A model generated the notes under the pieces. The model did not search any database. It had not been told where the DNA came from and saw only the letters and a program-made list of their open reading frames with translations. From Gottfriedia acidiceleris (GTDB lineage: Bacteria; Bacillota; Bacilli; Bacillales; Bacillaceae_G), in contig NZ_SCFN01000001.1 in NCBI RefSeq assembly GCF_004138285.1, positions 434,001 through 498,000 on the forward strand: a stretch of 64,000 nt of DNA. Reading direction: 5' to 3'. Numbering within the stretch: position 1 is the first letter of the stretch; the number at the start of each line of letters is the position of its first letter. The translations under genes and the position numbers were made by a program. Positions 30,301 through 38,482 of this stretch are shown here, piece after piece.

Positions 30301-32471
30301 TAAGAAAATTAACTGAGCAGACTCGTGACCACGCATACTACGATAGATTATATAAGAAATTAGGTTTAATACTTAAAAATCAAAATATTAACAGAGATAA
30401 AGTAGTAAATGCAGTTCAGATCGTTAAAGATATTTCTGGTGGATTGGTATTAAAAGTTATAGGTAGAGGAAAATATGCCCATGAAATGATGGCAACTTAT
30501 TTTACATTAGAAAATCGTTCAGATACTGAAGAAAAATCACTTCAGAATTGGGCTGTTTGTGACGAACTTACATGGTTTGCAAGTAATAAACGTAGACCAG
30601 ATATGGTTCGTACTACAATCAATAAAGTTAATGATAGAATTAGCATAAATTTTGAATTGGTTGAACTCAAGTTTATTAATCATCGTATTTTCGACCAAGA
30701 AAGATTCGATGCGATTAAACAGATAAAATCAGGTGTAAACCTTTATACTAAGTTATTTAATTTTAATAAAAATAAGCTTGATTCAGATTTTTGGCGTAAT
30801 GAACTTGTCCATTACTTAATCGAAAGACAAGCATATTCACCTGATTGTGCTAAGTTAATAAAAGAATTACAGCATGTATCAATTGAAAATTTAGATGTAA
30901 ATATAACAGGAGCGATTGATGTATATTGTTATACTTCAAATTTAACTGAGTATCAATTTGATAAGGTTAGTGATGGTGTGTTCTTAGATTACTTAGAAGA
31001 AGGTTACAAGAACAATATCTACACACGTTCATATATTTTATCGAAGTTAGGTGCAACTGAGCAATCAATGCCATCATATGAAGAATTAGAAGAAACTGAA
31101 GATAAAGATAATATATTTGGCTCGAATGAATTGTTTTTTGAAGAAGGAATAAAAAATGATGATTCAAACGATGCAGATGTAATAGATGTAACAAACGAAA
31201 ATGATATAGAAGACGAAACAGAAAAAGATGCAGAAGAAGTAGATGAAGAAACCAACGATGAAGAGAATGAAGATATCAATAAAGACAATGATGACGTGGA
31301 TGTTGATAACAAAGGTGATAAATTAGTTTCTAATGATTTTCCAGAAAAAAAAGCACTTATCAACCTTGAGCTTGAGTATGATACAAATGATTCATCCATT
31401 GAAGAATTAAAAGATAAATATAGTAGAAAACTTATAAATAACTTTAATCAAAATGGTGTTTTTATAAAAATTAAAGATTCCATCGTTGGTTCAAGTGTAA
31501 TAAGGTTAATCTTGACTATTCCTGCAGATTTACCTCAATCAAAAGTTACTAGTCGTTCAAAAGATGTTCAATTATGGTTAGGTTTAAATAATGAACCACA
31601 CATATTTATTAATAGTCAGGGTATAAACATTGATATAGTACGAGAAAACCCTGAAACTATTTATTTTGAAAATTTTATGGAATTAGTTAGAAAACAACAT
31701 CAATCAAAAATAAATGGAACAAATCTTATAGCTCCATTAGGACTTGATCCATTAAATAATGTTATTACAATGGACTTTTCTAATTCTGTAACACCTCATT
31801 TACTAACAGGTGGAACAACTGGTAGTGGAAAAAGTGTTACTCTTAATTCAATTATCCTTGGCATGATGTGTTTGTATTCTCCGGAACAAGTAAGGTTTGT
31901 TTTTATTGACCCTAAAAAGGTTGAGTTTACAATTTATGAAAATAGAATCCATACTCAAAGTGTCATAACTGATATTAATGAAGCAGTTACAGTATTAAAA
32001 GGGTTAGTTGATGAAATGGAAGAGAGATATACTCTTTTTCAGAAAGAATTAGTTACAAACCTTGAAGAATATGTTACTGAAGTTGGAGAAAAAATGCATA
32101 GGATTGTAGTTGTCTTTGATGAATTTGCAGATTTTATGAGTCAAGAAGGCGATGTTAAAAAAGAAGTAGAAAATGCAATCCTAAGACTTGGGCAAAAGGC
32201 TCGAGCTGCTGGAATTCATCTTATTATCTGTACACAAAATCCTAGAGCAGATATTATAAATACAAATATTAGAAATAACTTAGGTGCAAGATTAGCTTTA
32301 AGGGCGACTGATGTACATGCTTCAAACGTTATTTTAGGACAAGACGGTGCAGAGAAATTAGCAGGAAAAGGTGACTTTTTAGCAAAAGTGTATGGTGAAA
32401 CAATTAGAGGAAAAAGTCCTTATCTAACTCCAAAAGTACGAAGGGCACTTTTAAAATATTTTGAAGGTTAA
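27390..32471 (+). CDS. dptH: DptH-like giant HerA/FtsK ATPase
   Basis: 1693 residues, the largest protein in the window. The C-terminal 280 residues form a HerA/FtsK-type motor: Walker A GGTTGSGKSVTLN near 1472, FIDPKKVEF near 1510, Walker B VVVFDEFADFM near 1572, and a sensor segment ICTQNPRAD. A very acidic linker (about 1250-1315, rich in D/E and N) separates the long helical N-terminal part from the motor. DptH (DndH) is the motor of the DptFGH restriction complex. A strong terminator follows 50 nt later. Confidence 0.85.
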   Translation: MNEHQLLGKWLCQLLKNHFIEQKKDHTEKLFIKINGLTKENFINVLTQLEKDFTELKAYYEPIIRTMTPIKGLEIFSYKEHETSTWLRNNTKTNQALILLINETTPEGQSLENLFTIDEAYLMSKPGLDAMYEVLSQNGVVASEEIKTLKTFLELYNKISEPQLRNVLSFLVNVVTDPSPSIIEKIQKYLPYVNLFSDAKLQINTTNINRMKKNFSLANLRDGARSLDQEKLQNNLYSFLEEEEKINWDGEEIWTKVDPEKFREEAIDFINQKNKEFLKYDIELAEKIFKFTIKQPTLINQLENVLENNQTDVNNDQVEKFKEGIEEIENGTDVELIQDFVDEFEEILDTQPGLVKKLNRLIEKRRNPSEYEDLTFALLHEAFSMIEEERENENIREVQFKLEVNNTKLPENIIKLLYVYLNNLSSVIPLISFESNSIPKEADDTSKDNDIVFNLSMILNENEINKRKFKVYSFKQLYLYSLIQQLENDESIPHINVYAENEIETLDIKHILNDNVKYYISSNDLDIKNNVQTINHYLEEYMKILQCMCKDGIFTLKVNELENDLNEVLSNIYTSVPVSKHIYQIINLIGTIDTYENQKNETGIPYERIVTLFNPIRLISYIKRFYYIQDQLFDWICKAAEGNLEVEKLEEYLEFVVEKTSSLSPRYFSSNGDDSFLIETKEIGGEGRFILNTHPSENADYLAKEFSDELVKVVKNYFEVYPYAKDGLEVLFLYCQSAELVTKSIDELFKKTKVKKLNLTVHSENAARLHDRLNKWIEQREEFNKPEMGKRFPKVEINVISGKNINEIASQAEKKMSDSDIVALVDYFGQGNQIKYNFERTKVNESSNWFEPTFKEPLKADEAVKRISYVSENMPEVLQNFYQLQYIIQSNVMPDKEEINVLRNLISISNVAHSSLIDYMHNNFNWSMIMDRYIDKTLLQKTSSKAEIVQYKSKAGSNKNFKVITSSSKYIRKLTEQTRDHAYYDRLYKKLGLILKNQNINRDKVVNAVQIVKDISGGLVLKVIGRGKYAHEMMATYFTLENRSDTEEKSLQNWAVCDELTWFASNKRRPDMVRTTINKVNDRISINFELVELKFINHRIFDQERFDAIKQIKSGVNLYTKLFNFNKNKLDSDFWRNELVHYLIERQAYSPDCAKLIKELQHVSIENLDVNITGAIDVYCYTSNLTEYQFDKVSDGVFLDYLEEGYKNNIYTRSYILSKLGATEQSMPSYEELEETEDKDNIFGSNELFFEEGIKNDDSNDADVIDVTNENDIEDETEKDAEEVDEETNDEENEDINKDNDDVDVDNKGDKLVSNDFPEKKALINLELEYDTNDSSIEELKDKYSRKLINNFNQNGVFIKIKDSIVGSSVIRLILTIPADLPQSKVTSRSKDVQLWLGLNNEPHIFINSQGINIDIVRENPETIYFENFMELVRKQHQSKINGTNLIAPLGLDPLNNVITMDFSNSVTPHLLTGGTTGSGKSVTLNSIILGMMCLYSPEQVRFVFIDPKKVEFTIYENRIHTQSVITDINEAVTVLKGLVDEMEERYTLFQKELVTNLEEYVTEVGEKMHRIVVVFDEFADFMSQEGDVKKEVENAILRLGQKARAAGIHLIICTQNPRADIINTNIRNNLGARLALRATDVHASNVILGQDGAEKLAGKGDFLAKVYGETIRGKSPYLTPKVRRALLKYFEG

Positions 32472-32521
32472 ACTTTAAAGTATTTAATACATCTAAATAA
32501 TCAAATTGGTACTTATTATTG

Positions 32522-32549
32522 AAGACTCCTTTTAAGGAGTCTTTTTTTA
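32522..32549 (+). terminator. Terminator of dptFGH operon
   Basis: AGACTCC / GGAGTCT stem with TTTTAA loop followed by a T7 run. Confidence 0.9.
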
Positions 32550-32697
32550 TTAATTAAATTCAATATATTGTTAATAACAAGGGAAGTATATTTATTGCAT
32601 CCTTATCAAATAAATAATAAATGGTAAGTTCAAAAGTAAATTTTGTTTTTTGAGTATTGTTTTTACTAGCTGGAAATTGAAAAAGGTGGAAACATTA

Positions 32698-33549
32698 ATG
32701 TCAGTATTTAAATATGCAATAAAAGAAATGATTCAAGAATCAAAAAGTATTTATGGACCGTGTTCATTTCAAGATTATTTAAAAAGTAACAATATAAACA
32801 ATCAAAGGACAGCTTCCTTTATTTCTGTAGATGCTTACGAGGTTCTTAATAGAGAGTTGAGGGAAAATAATACAATGGTACTGAGGATAGGGGTATCATT
32901 GAGTAATAATACACAGTTTGCATTAGTTAAACCTAACTTACCGATAATTGATGAATACTTTCTAAGCGATGAGCAATTATTTACAGATATAAAAGGATCT
33001 ACTTTTTTACCAACAGCAAGTTACAAACAACTTTTTGGTTTTAATCTTCTACCATCGTTATCAGAAACAACATTAGTAAACTTAGGTTTAGCTTCAGGTA
33101 TTATTAGTGCTGCACTTAACTTAGATAATTACGAGATACCATTAGCACCTTCAACTGGTAAATCAACTTTCAGTTTTAATTTAAATTTACATAGTGAGTA
33201 TAATTATGAAGTCTTACATAACAATGGGCAGGTTGAAGTGGACGCAATCTTTATTGAAAAAAGAAATGGTAAAGAAAGTGTATTTGTTTTAGAAGCAAAA
33301 TCAAATAGTAGCTATAAATCATTAGCAAAGCATAAATTAGTTTATCCTATACTAGCAATTGCTAGTAAAGTACCAAAAGATATGGAAATTATCCCCGTTT
33401 ATATTAAGGTATTTAATAATAGTGAAGGGCTACATTATCATATTCTTGAATGTAGTTTTCCTGATCCAAGAATTGAGACTAGAGCAATAAATGAACTAAA
33501 ACCTGTTAAACATAATCATTTAATATTGCCTTTTTTTCAAGAGCTTTAA
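32698..33549 (+). CDS. Putative PD-(D/E)XK nuclease
   Basis: About 283 residues. The segment VEVDAIFIEK (D near 181) followed 15-20 residues later by FVLEAKSN (E and K near 198-200) fits the D-x(n)-E-x-K core of PD-(D/E)XK nucleases; an upstream helix could supply the first acidic residue. The ATG at 32698 is chosen because AAAGGTGG lies 8 nt upstream; an open TTG at 32650 lacks a box. Type II/IV restriction-like proteins (for example the DUF6997 group) share this layout, but I cannot assign a family firmly. It sits between terminators, right after the phosphorothioation genes, as a likely extra island nuclease. Confidence 0.65.
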   Translation: MSVFKYAIKEMIQESKSIYGPCSFQDYLKSNNINNQRTASFISVDAYEVLNRELRENNTMVLRIGVSLSNNTQFALVKPNLPIIDEYFLSDEQLFTDIKGSTFLPTASYKQLFGFNLLPSLSETTLVNLGLASGIISAALNLDNYEIPLAPSTGKSTFSFNLNLHSEYNYEVLHNNGQVEVDAIFIEKRNGKESVFVLEAKSNSSYKSLAKHKLVYPILAIASKVPKDMEIIPVYIKVFNNSEGLHYHILECSFPDPRIETRAINELKPVKHNHLILPFFQEL

Positions 33550-33623
33550 ATTGACTTATAAAGTTTGGATTTATTGTTATAACCAATTAAAAAATCTATT
33601 TAAAAAATTAATATTAAACTGAG

Positions 33624-33652
33624 ACCTACTCAATTTTCTGAGTAGGTTTTTT
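33624..33652 (+). terminator. Terminator after the PD-(D/E)XK gene
   Basis: ACCTACTCA / TGAGTAGGT stem with 6-nt loop and a T6 run. Almost the same hairpin recurs at 37332-37353. Confidence 0.85.
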
Positions 33653-33797
33653 ATTTTCAAGTTTAAATAATTAAGAAAAACACGAATTCCCCAAATAGAA
33701 CCAATACTTTCAAACACCCACTCAATTTTCTGACCATCCCAACAGTTAAGATTAATCAATCAAACCCTATTCTAAAAAAACTGAAGGAGGAATTCCA

Positions 33798-34391
33798 ATG
33801 AAAAAATTCACTTACCTATTATTAGCACTTCTAATTACTCTACAAGCAGGCTGTTCATCAAACAACCAAGCAAAACAAACAACAAAAAATTCAAAACCAA
33901 AAGAAGAATTAGCCGTCGATAAAGGCCTATTCAACGTAAAGCTAACTCTACCAGCTTCAATGTTCGAGGGTGACGACATCAACAAAGTCATTTCCGATGC
34001 AGAAAAAGAAGGAATCAAAGTAACAAAAAACACCGACGGATCTCTAACCTACAAAATGTCAAAGTCTCAACATAAAAAAATAATGAAAGGTATGAGAGAA
34101 GAAATTATTAAAACAGTCAATGAAACAAAAGAAAGTAAAGATTTTGCTTCACTAAAGGATATTACTTACAACAATGATTTTTCAGAGTTCACTATGATTG
34201 TAGACAAATTAACCTATGAAAATAGCATGGATGGTCTCGCAGCATTTACATTTGGAATGTCAGGAATGATGTATCAACTTTATAACGGAGTAAATCCAAA
34301 TGAGTATAAAGTCACCATCTTAATAAAGGATCAAGCTACTCAAAAAGAGTTTGATAAAATCGTTTACCCAGATGCACTAAAGGATAAATAA
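33798..34391 (+). CDS. Predicted lipoprotein
   Basis: 197 residues with a type II signal peptide: Lys-rich start, hydrophobic core and lipobox LQAGC (Cys 19). The mature part is Lys-rich at first, then a mixed alpha/beta domain; no family was recognised. RBS GAAGGAGGAA is near-consensus. Codon use in the first 250 nt is unusually C-rich for this AT-rich region. It is followed 62 nt later by another lipoprotein gene, so the two may be co-transcribed. Exposed on the outer face of the membrane; function unknown. Confidence 0.75.
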   Translation: MKKFTYLLLALLITLQAGCSSNNQAKQTTKNSKPKEELAVDKGLFNVKLTLPASMFEGDDINKVISDAEKEGIKVTKNTDGSLTYKMSKSQHKKIMKGMREEIIKTVNETKESKDFASLKDITYNNDFSEFTMIVDKLTYENSMDGLAAFTFGMSGMMYQLYNGVNPNEYKVTILIKDQATQKEFDKIVYPDALKDK

Positions 34392-34452
34392 TGCTGAATT
34401 GATTTTTGAAATTAGTAAGGTTAACAAAAAATTAAAAAGCGAGGTTAAAATT

Positions 34453-35091
34453 ATGAACAGAAAATATTCAAAGCTTGTAAGTTTATTAGGAACAACAGTA
34501 TTAACAATGTCATTATTGTCAGCATGTGGGCAAGATACAAAAGATGTAACCGTTAAAGAAGACTCATCAAAAACAGAAGAATTAAAAACAACTAAAAAAG
34601 AAGTAAAACCAAAACAGTCAAAATTAGGTTCAAGAACGAATCCAGTTCCATTTAAGAAAACTGCTACTGTCGATGACGAATTATATAATGACAATGGAGA
34701 TTCATTTCCAATTAAGTTTGACTTGACTGTAGAAGAAGTGGTACGTGGAGATGCTGCATACGCTAAATTAAAAAGTATGAACGAATTTAATGATCCTGCG
34801 CCAGAAGGTTATGAATGGATTTTAACTAAAGTAAAAGTAAAATTTGTAGAATCAAAGACAGAAGATTTAGCATTCATGATTGATGGAATTATGAATTTTA
34901 ACGTGGTTAGTGAAAGTGGAGATATATACAGTGGCAATATTTTTGGAACAACAAATCCAGAATTCAGCTTCGAAATGTATGTAGGAAATGAAAAAGAAGG
35001 CTACATCGCAAAATTAGTAAAAAAAGGTGAAAAAGCACAACTAAGATATGAGGAATTAGTCGGAGGCCAAGTATTCTTTAATCTTCAATAA
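34453..35091 (+). CDS. Lipoprotein with DUF4352-like domain
   Basis: 212 residues. Signal peptide with lipobox LLSAC; the ATG at 34453 follows GCGAGG and starts the signal MNRKYSKLV, so the open frame further upstream is ignored. The mature part begins GSRTNPVPF and contains APEGYEWILTKVKVKF, a pattern of DUF4352-like beta domains. The same layout (GDRSTPYSAW, then DEEWIVMGFNL) is seen in the fibronectin-repeat protein at 46866, so the two N-terminal domains are probably related. Function unknown. Confidence 0.75.
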   Translation: MNRKYSKLVSLLGTTVLTMSLLSACGQDTKDVTVKEDSSKTEELKTTKKEVKPKQSKLGSRTNPVPFKKTATVDDELYNDNGDSFPIKFDLTVEEVVRGDAAYAKLKSMNEFNDPAPEGYEWILTKVKVKFVESKTEDLAFMIDGIMNFNVVSESGDIYSGNIFGTTNPEFSFEMYVGNEKEGYIAKLVKKGEKAQLRYEELVGGQVFFNLQ

Positions 35092-35150
35092 CTCCAATAT
35101 TAAATTAAAAACGTTATATATTGAGAACGAAATAATATACTTTTTAAGAA

Positions 35151-35180
35151 ATGTGTACAGAGAAATCTGTACACATTTTT
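35151..35180 (+). terminator. Terminator after lipoprotein pair
   Basis: ATGTGTACAG / CTGTACACAT perfect 10-bp stem with 6-nt loop, then TTTT. Confidence 0.9.
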
Positions 35181-35307
35181 ATAGAGCAATTTGGAAAAAA
35201 TCGTATTAACGTTGAAGGTATTTTAAAAAGTTAAGTTAAATATCTTTTAAAGAAAATAGAAATATAAAAAAGACTATATAAAATTAGTAAAGGAGAATTT
35301 TTATTTT

Positions 35308-35565
35308 ATGAAAAAATATATACTTCCGTTTTCAATATTTTTTACAATTGGGGCATCAGCTTGTAGTAGTGAAGAAGCTAATAAAGAAGACCGAAGTGAT
35401 TGTAATATAAAAGGGAATATCAGTTATAACACAGGAGAAAAGATTTATCATCTAACAGAGGATCAATTTTATGATGTAACAGTCATTGATGAAAGTAAAG
35501 GAGAAGCTTGGTTCTGTTCTGAAGAAGAAGCTGAGAGTAAGGGATTTAGGAGATCTGAACGATGA
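35308..35565 (+). CDS. Small lipoprotein with sunset/excalibur-like domain
   Basis: 85 residues. Signal with lipobox ASAC. The mature part reads CNIKGNIS, GEKIYHLTEDQFYDVT, EAWFCSEEEAESKGFR, the pattern of the so-called sunset domain found at the C-termini of secreted nucleases and in small secreted proteins; the two Cys (in CNIK and WFCSE) probably form a disulfide. RBS AAAGGAGAA. It overlaps the next gene by 4 nt (ATGA). Probably surface-bound; its role is unknown. Confidence 0.75.
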   Translation: MKKYILPFSIFFTIGASACSSEEANKEDRSDCNIKGNISYNTGEKIYHLTEDQFYDVTVIDESKGEAWFCSEEEAESKGFRRSER

Positions 35566-35840
35566 AAAATAAAATATTAATTGGATTATTAACATTGAAT
35601 ATTTGTTTAGTGGGTTATATATTTTATTTTCACATTAAGACAAGCGAAAGAATTAAATATCTTGAAACAAATATTAACAATTTAGATGTATCTGACTCAA
35701 TCAGTGATATTGAGTCTAGTGTAGAGGAAATAAATAGTGAAGTTGATTATTTAAATAATCATGTTGAAGAAATAGATAATAATATAAGTGATTTAGAGTC
35801 AGATCTAGATGAGATTTGGGGAGAATTTTTTTCTGAATAA
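35562..35840 (+). CDS. Membrane-anchored coiled-coil protein
   Basis: 92 residues. One N-terminal membrane segment (about 5-22) is followed by an extracytoplasmic acidic heptad-rich helix with repeated N-N, I-S-D-I-E and L-E-S-D patterns. The start overlaps the stop of the lipoprotein gene (ATGA), so they are co-expressed. No catalytic motif; a structural or binding role is the most that can be said. Confidence 0.65.
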   Translation: MKNKILIGLLTLNICLVGYIFYFHIKTSERIKYLETNINNLDVSDSISDIESSVEEINSEVDYLNNHVEEIDNNISDLESDLDEIWGEFFSE

Positions 35841-35941
35841 TTATTGAAACATTAGTAAAAAAATTTTAGTCAACCCTATCCAAATCCTAGTTGCTTTTTT
35901 AGTGATAAAGAGCCTCCAGATAAGTGAGAGGCTGGTAACAA

Positions 35942-36371
35942 ATGGATAACAAAGAAAAGGTTTTAACCAAGAAAGCACTTGGAAATAGCAGCAAAGTAAC
36001 AAATTCAAAAGTTGCTTACAAATTACACTCTAAATCAACCGCAGTCGATTAATGATGGAGAGGCATTACTTATTGTTTATCCAGAATCAGCTTTATCTCA
36101 TGACTCGGGTCAAGACGGAAAAATTGATGCTTCGTATTTTAAGAACTTAAATTTTGATAATATGGAAAACTTTGCAATGAGCAAATTAAAGGAATCAAAC
36201 CCGGAATATAAGGAGTACAAGAAAAATAGAGAGCCCTATGCGTTAACTTCTAATAACTGTGCGACTTTTTCTGAAAGTGTGATTTCTAAGGGAGGGGAAC
36301 TATCAAAGCCTTATGTAATAAACCCTTCGCCAATTAATTATGTAGATGAGTATTGGGAGGAAAGGATATGA
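35942..36371 (+). pseudogene. Remnant of a larger secreted or toxin-type protein
   Basis: A 36-codon frame (35942-36052) overlaps a 119-codon frame (to 36371) that has only a TTG start and no ribosome binding site. The second frame contains SNNCATFSESVISKGG and YVINPSPINYVDEYW, resembling the C-terminal papain/NlpC-like catalytic tail of polymorphic toxins (Cys in an NC-x-F context). The two frames differ, so the gene appears truncated and frameshifted. The identity of the parent gene is not certain. Confidence 0.45.
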
Positions 36372-36558
36372 TAAAGTAAGCTTTGATTTTAAAGGTAACA
36401 AGATCGAAGTAATAAAACAATAGGGCTGAATCTATCAATCCAGGTTAATTAGTGAAATGAACTTTTCCCTAATTTTCTTTTATTAATGTCCCAAATGAGT
36501 TAGTTTCAAAATTAATATTTCCGATTATAAACACACAAGTAGGTAGTCTTACATCATA

Positions 36559-36594
36559 AACAAGAGAATAACCATTCATAGTTATTCTCTTGTT
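36559..36594. terminator. Bidirectional terminator
   Basis: Perfect 14-bp stem AACAAGAGAATAAC / GTTATTCTCTTGTT with an 8-nt loop. It lies 13 nt beyond the stop of the minus-strand lipoprotein gene and after the plus-strand remnant. Confidence 0.85.
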
Positions 36595-36606
36595 TCATCC
36601 TTCAGC

Positions 36607-37086
36607 TTAATCAGTTGACTTAATTTCAACCCAAACTATTTGTTTTGATACAATACTATATACTACTTTGAAGATTATTTTCTGATTTTTATCATAGTAA
36701 CTATGATACTTAAGTTCTTGTCCTCTATCTTCCCAAGCTTCATTGAAATTATTCTTAAGTAATTCAGTAATATCACTGATATATTTTAAATTAGATTTAC
36801 CATTTATAATTACCTTGTTTTCACTATAAAAGCCAAATAAATAATTTACTTGATTTTTTTTATTTATATCGATTACTAAATTTTCAAAGCAATATTTTGC
36901 ATTCTCTTCTGAAAATCGATTACTTTTAACATACCCACTTAGATCTACATCGTCGATATTATCATATATTTTTATATTATTTATCGTAATCGAATTTAAA
37001 GATGTGCTTTTTAGATTTTTTTCACTATTACATTCCAACAAAATCAAGATACTACTTAGAGATATAAATATAAATAACTTTTTCAT
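36607..37086 (-). CDS. Predicted lipoprotein
   Basis: 159 residues. The ATG at 37086 is chosen because GAGGTGG lies 5 nt upstream and the product then begins with a proper signal (MKKLFIFISL) and lipobox LLEC. The longer open frame to 37221 would bury this signal. The mature part is an alpha/beta domain with no recognised family. It is transcribed against its neighbours and isolated by a terminator downstream. Function unknown. Confidence 0.7.
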   Translation of the reverse strand: MKKLFIFISLSSILILLECNSEKNLKSTSLNSITINNIKIYDNIDDVDLSGYVKSNRFSEENAKYCFENLVIDINKKNQVNYLFGFYSENKVIINGKSNLKYISDITELLKNNFNEAWEDRGQELKYHSYYDKNQKIIFKVVYSIVSKQIVWVEIKSTD

Positions 37087-37331
37087 TTTCCACCTCGATA
37101 ACATGGCTTTAACATTAGGAATAGCTAGGAGAATCCATCTTAACCTTCCCACTGAGATTTTATATAGAGATAATGACCACTTCAGGCTAAATTCAATTAA
37201 TCTATAAAAAAAATTTCTCAATTAATATCTCTATAAAATAATATTAACAGAGTGTAATCTGTATTTTTTCACTAAAATATTACAAAAATATGAAAATTTT
37301 ACCACTTTTATAAAATGCGGTTATGCGAAAG

Positions 37332-37353
37332 ACCTACTCAATTTTTGAGTAGG
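37332..37353. terminator. Second copy of the ACCTACTCA hairpin
   Basis: ACCTACTCA / TGAGTAGGT with a 4-nt loop, nearly identical to the terminator at 33624. Here no plus-strand gene ends just upstream and the T run is short, so it may be a relic of a terminator. Confidence 0.5.
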
Positions 37354-37542
37354 TTTATTAAAGTTAGTAAATACTCCCTAAATAAATCTGGTACATTTTA
37401 ACTAAAATAACAAGGTTTTCTATGCTAAACTTATAAATAGATTAAGAGGTAGATTTGAAATCTATTAATCGTATTTATTTACTAAAAAATGTTTTAAATT
37501 AGGTAGCATTTGTTACAAAAAAATAGATTGGAGTTATTACAG

Positions 37543-37806
37543 ATGAAAAAACTTGTTATTGGTATTCTTACAATTGGACTTATTCAAAGTTATTCAATTA
37601 TTTCAACTGATGATGCTAGTGCAGCTGTGAAAACATTTAAAAACTGTACTGAATTGAACAAAGTATACAAGGGTGGAGTTGCCCGTAGTTCATCCGTTAA
37701 AAATAAAGGCGGTAAAACTAAATATAAACCGTATGCATCAAAAGCTCTATATGACGCTAATAAAAAAATGGATCGAGACAAAGATTTAATAGCGTGTGAA
37801 AGATAA
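37543..37806 (+). CDS. Secreted excalibur-domain protein
   Basis: 87 residues. The ATG at 37543 has GGAG about 10 nt upstream and opens a signal peptide (MKKLVIGILTIGLIQSYS, cleavage near DASA-A). The rest, FKNCTELNKVYKGGV to DANKKMDRDKDLIACER, is the excalibur calcium-binding domain with paired Cys and the DRDKDLIACE loop. The domain commonly tails secreted nucleases; as a stand-alone it is frequent in Bacillaceae. Function in isolation is unknown. Confidence 0.82.
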   Translation: MKKLVIGILTIGLIQSYSIISTDDASAAVKTFKNCTELNKVYKGGVARSSSVKNKGGKTKYKPYASKALYDANKKMDRDKDLIACER

Positions 37807-37922
37807 GTTTAAGAAGTAAAAAATATTGGTTCTCAAGAAGGAACTAACTATCTCAGACTGTTGGCAAACTTGATTTTTATGGAGTTTGTCTACAGTGACC
37901 AATACTATTTTAAAGTATTATT

Positions 37923-37962
37923 GCAGTCTTCAAATTTTTGAAGACTGTATTTTTTTTTTTCT
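37923..37962 (+). terminator. Terminator downstream of the excalibur gene
   Basis: CAGTCTTCAAA / TTTGAAGACTG stem with a short loop followed by a T10 run, about 120 nt after the stop. Confidence 0.9.
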
Positions 37963-38061
37963 GAAATCTTCAATTTATTATCACATTTATAATGAATTTA
38001 ATAGAATTTACTATGTTAATCTTTTCACAAGTTAGTAAAATTTTACTTAGGAGTGAGACTT

Positions 38062-38103
38062 TTGAAGAAAAGCTGTTATTTACTCAAACTAGTTAAATTG
38101 TAA
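38062..38103 (+). CDS. 13-codon leader-like ORF
   Basis: TTG start 8 nt after AGGAG, peptide MKKSCYLLKLVKL, stop 7 nt before the next ATG in another frame. The following gene has no ribosome binding site of its own, so this mini-ORF may feed ribosomes to it or may be a decayed signal peptide start. Confidence 0.35.
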   Translation: MKKSCYLLKLVKL

Positions 38104-38110
38104 AAATCAT

Positions 38111-38482
38111 ATGATACTTGCTATAAGAGAAGAAATAAAAAGAGCTACTAGTTTAATTGGTTATATGGTGTTAGAAGATGACTGGGATGATGATAGAAAT
38201 CTAATCTTTGTGAGAATATATACTTTTGATAATTTAAGAGACGATAAACAAGATGCATTATTAGAACTAGCAGAAACTTTTATTGAGTTTAAACCGAGTG
38301 TAAATCTTAAAGTGGATTTTTTTGTTGCAAGTGAGGTTATAAAGTTATATGAGAAGAGTTGGGAAAATGATATGAATAGGATTCCTGTTTATCAATGGTT
38401 GATAGATGCTGATAGTGAAAATCCAATTAGTTTAGCAAAATTAAAAATTGATTCATTAAATCATCTATCACAAGATGAATAA
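38111..38482 (+). CDS. Hypothetical soluble protein
   Basis: 123 residues, acidic and mixed alpha/beta, with no recognised motif. The ATG at 38111 lacks a ribosome binding site, whereas a leader ORF with a good box stops just upstream; translation reinitiation is a possible explanation, or the true start may be internal. It has no signal peptide. Small single-domain proteins like this are common as immunity-type neighbours of toxin remnants, and a toxin remnant lies 2 kb upstream, but the link is speculative. Confidence 0.55.
   Translation: MILAIREEIKRATSLIGYMVLEDDWDDDRNLIFVRIYTFDNLRDDKQDALLELAETFIEFKPSVNLKVDFFVASEVIKLYEKSWENDMNRIPVYQWLIDADSENPISLAKLKIDSLNHLSQDE

Noticed and set aside
31019-31399. 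126-codon minus-strand ORF rich in Ser inside dptH
   Set aside because: It is the antisense of the GA-rich acidic linker of DptH; the Ser/Phe runs are the mirror of D/E codons.
1-33600. Prophage or integrative element
   Set aside because: No integrase, recombinase, portal, capsid, tRNA or att-like repeat was found in the island.
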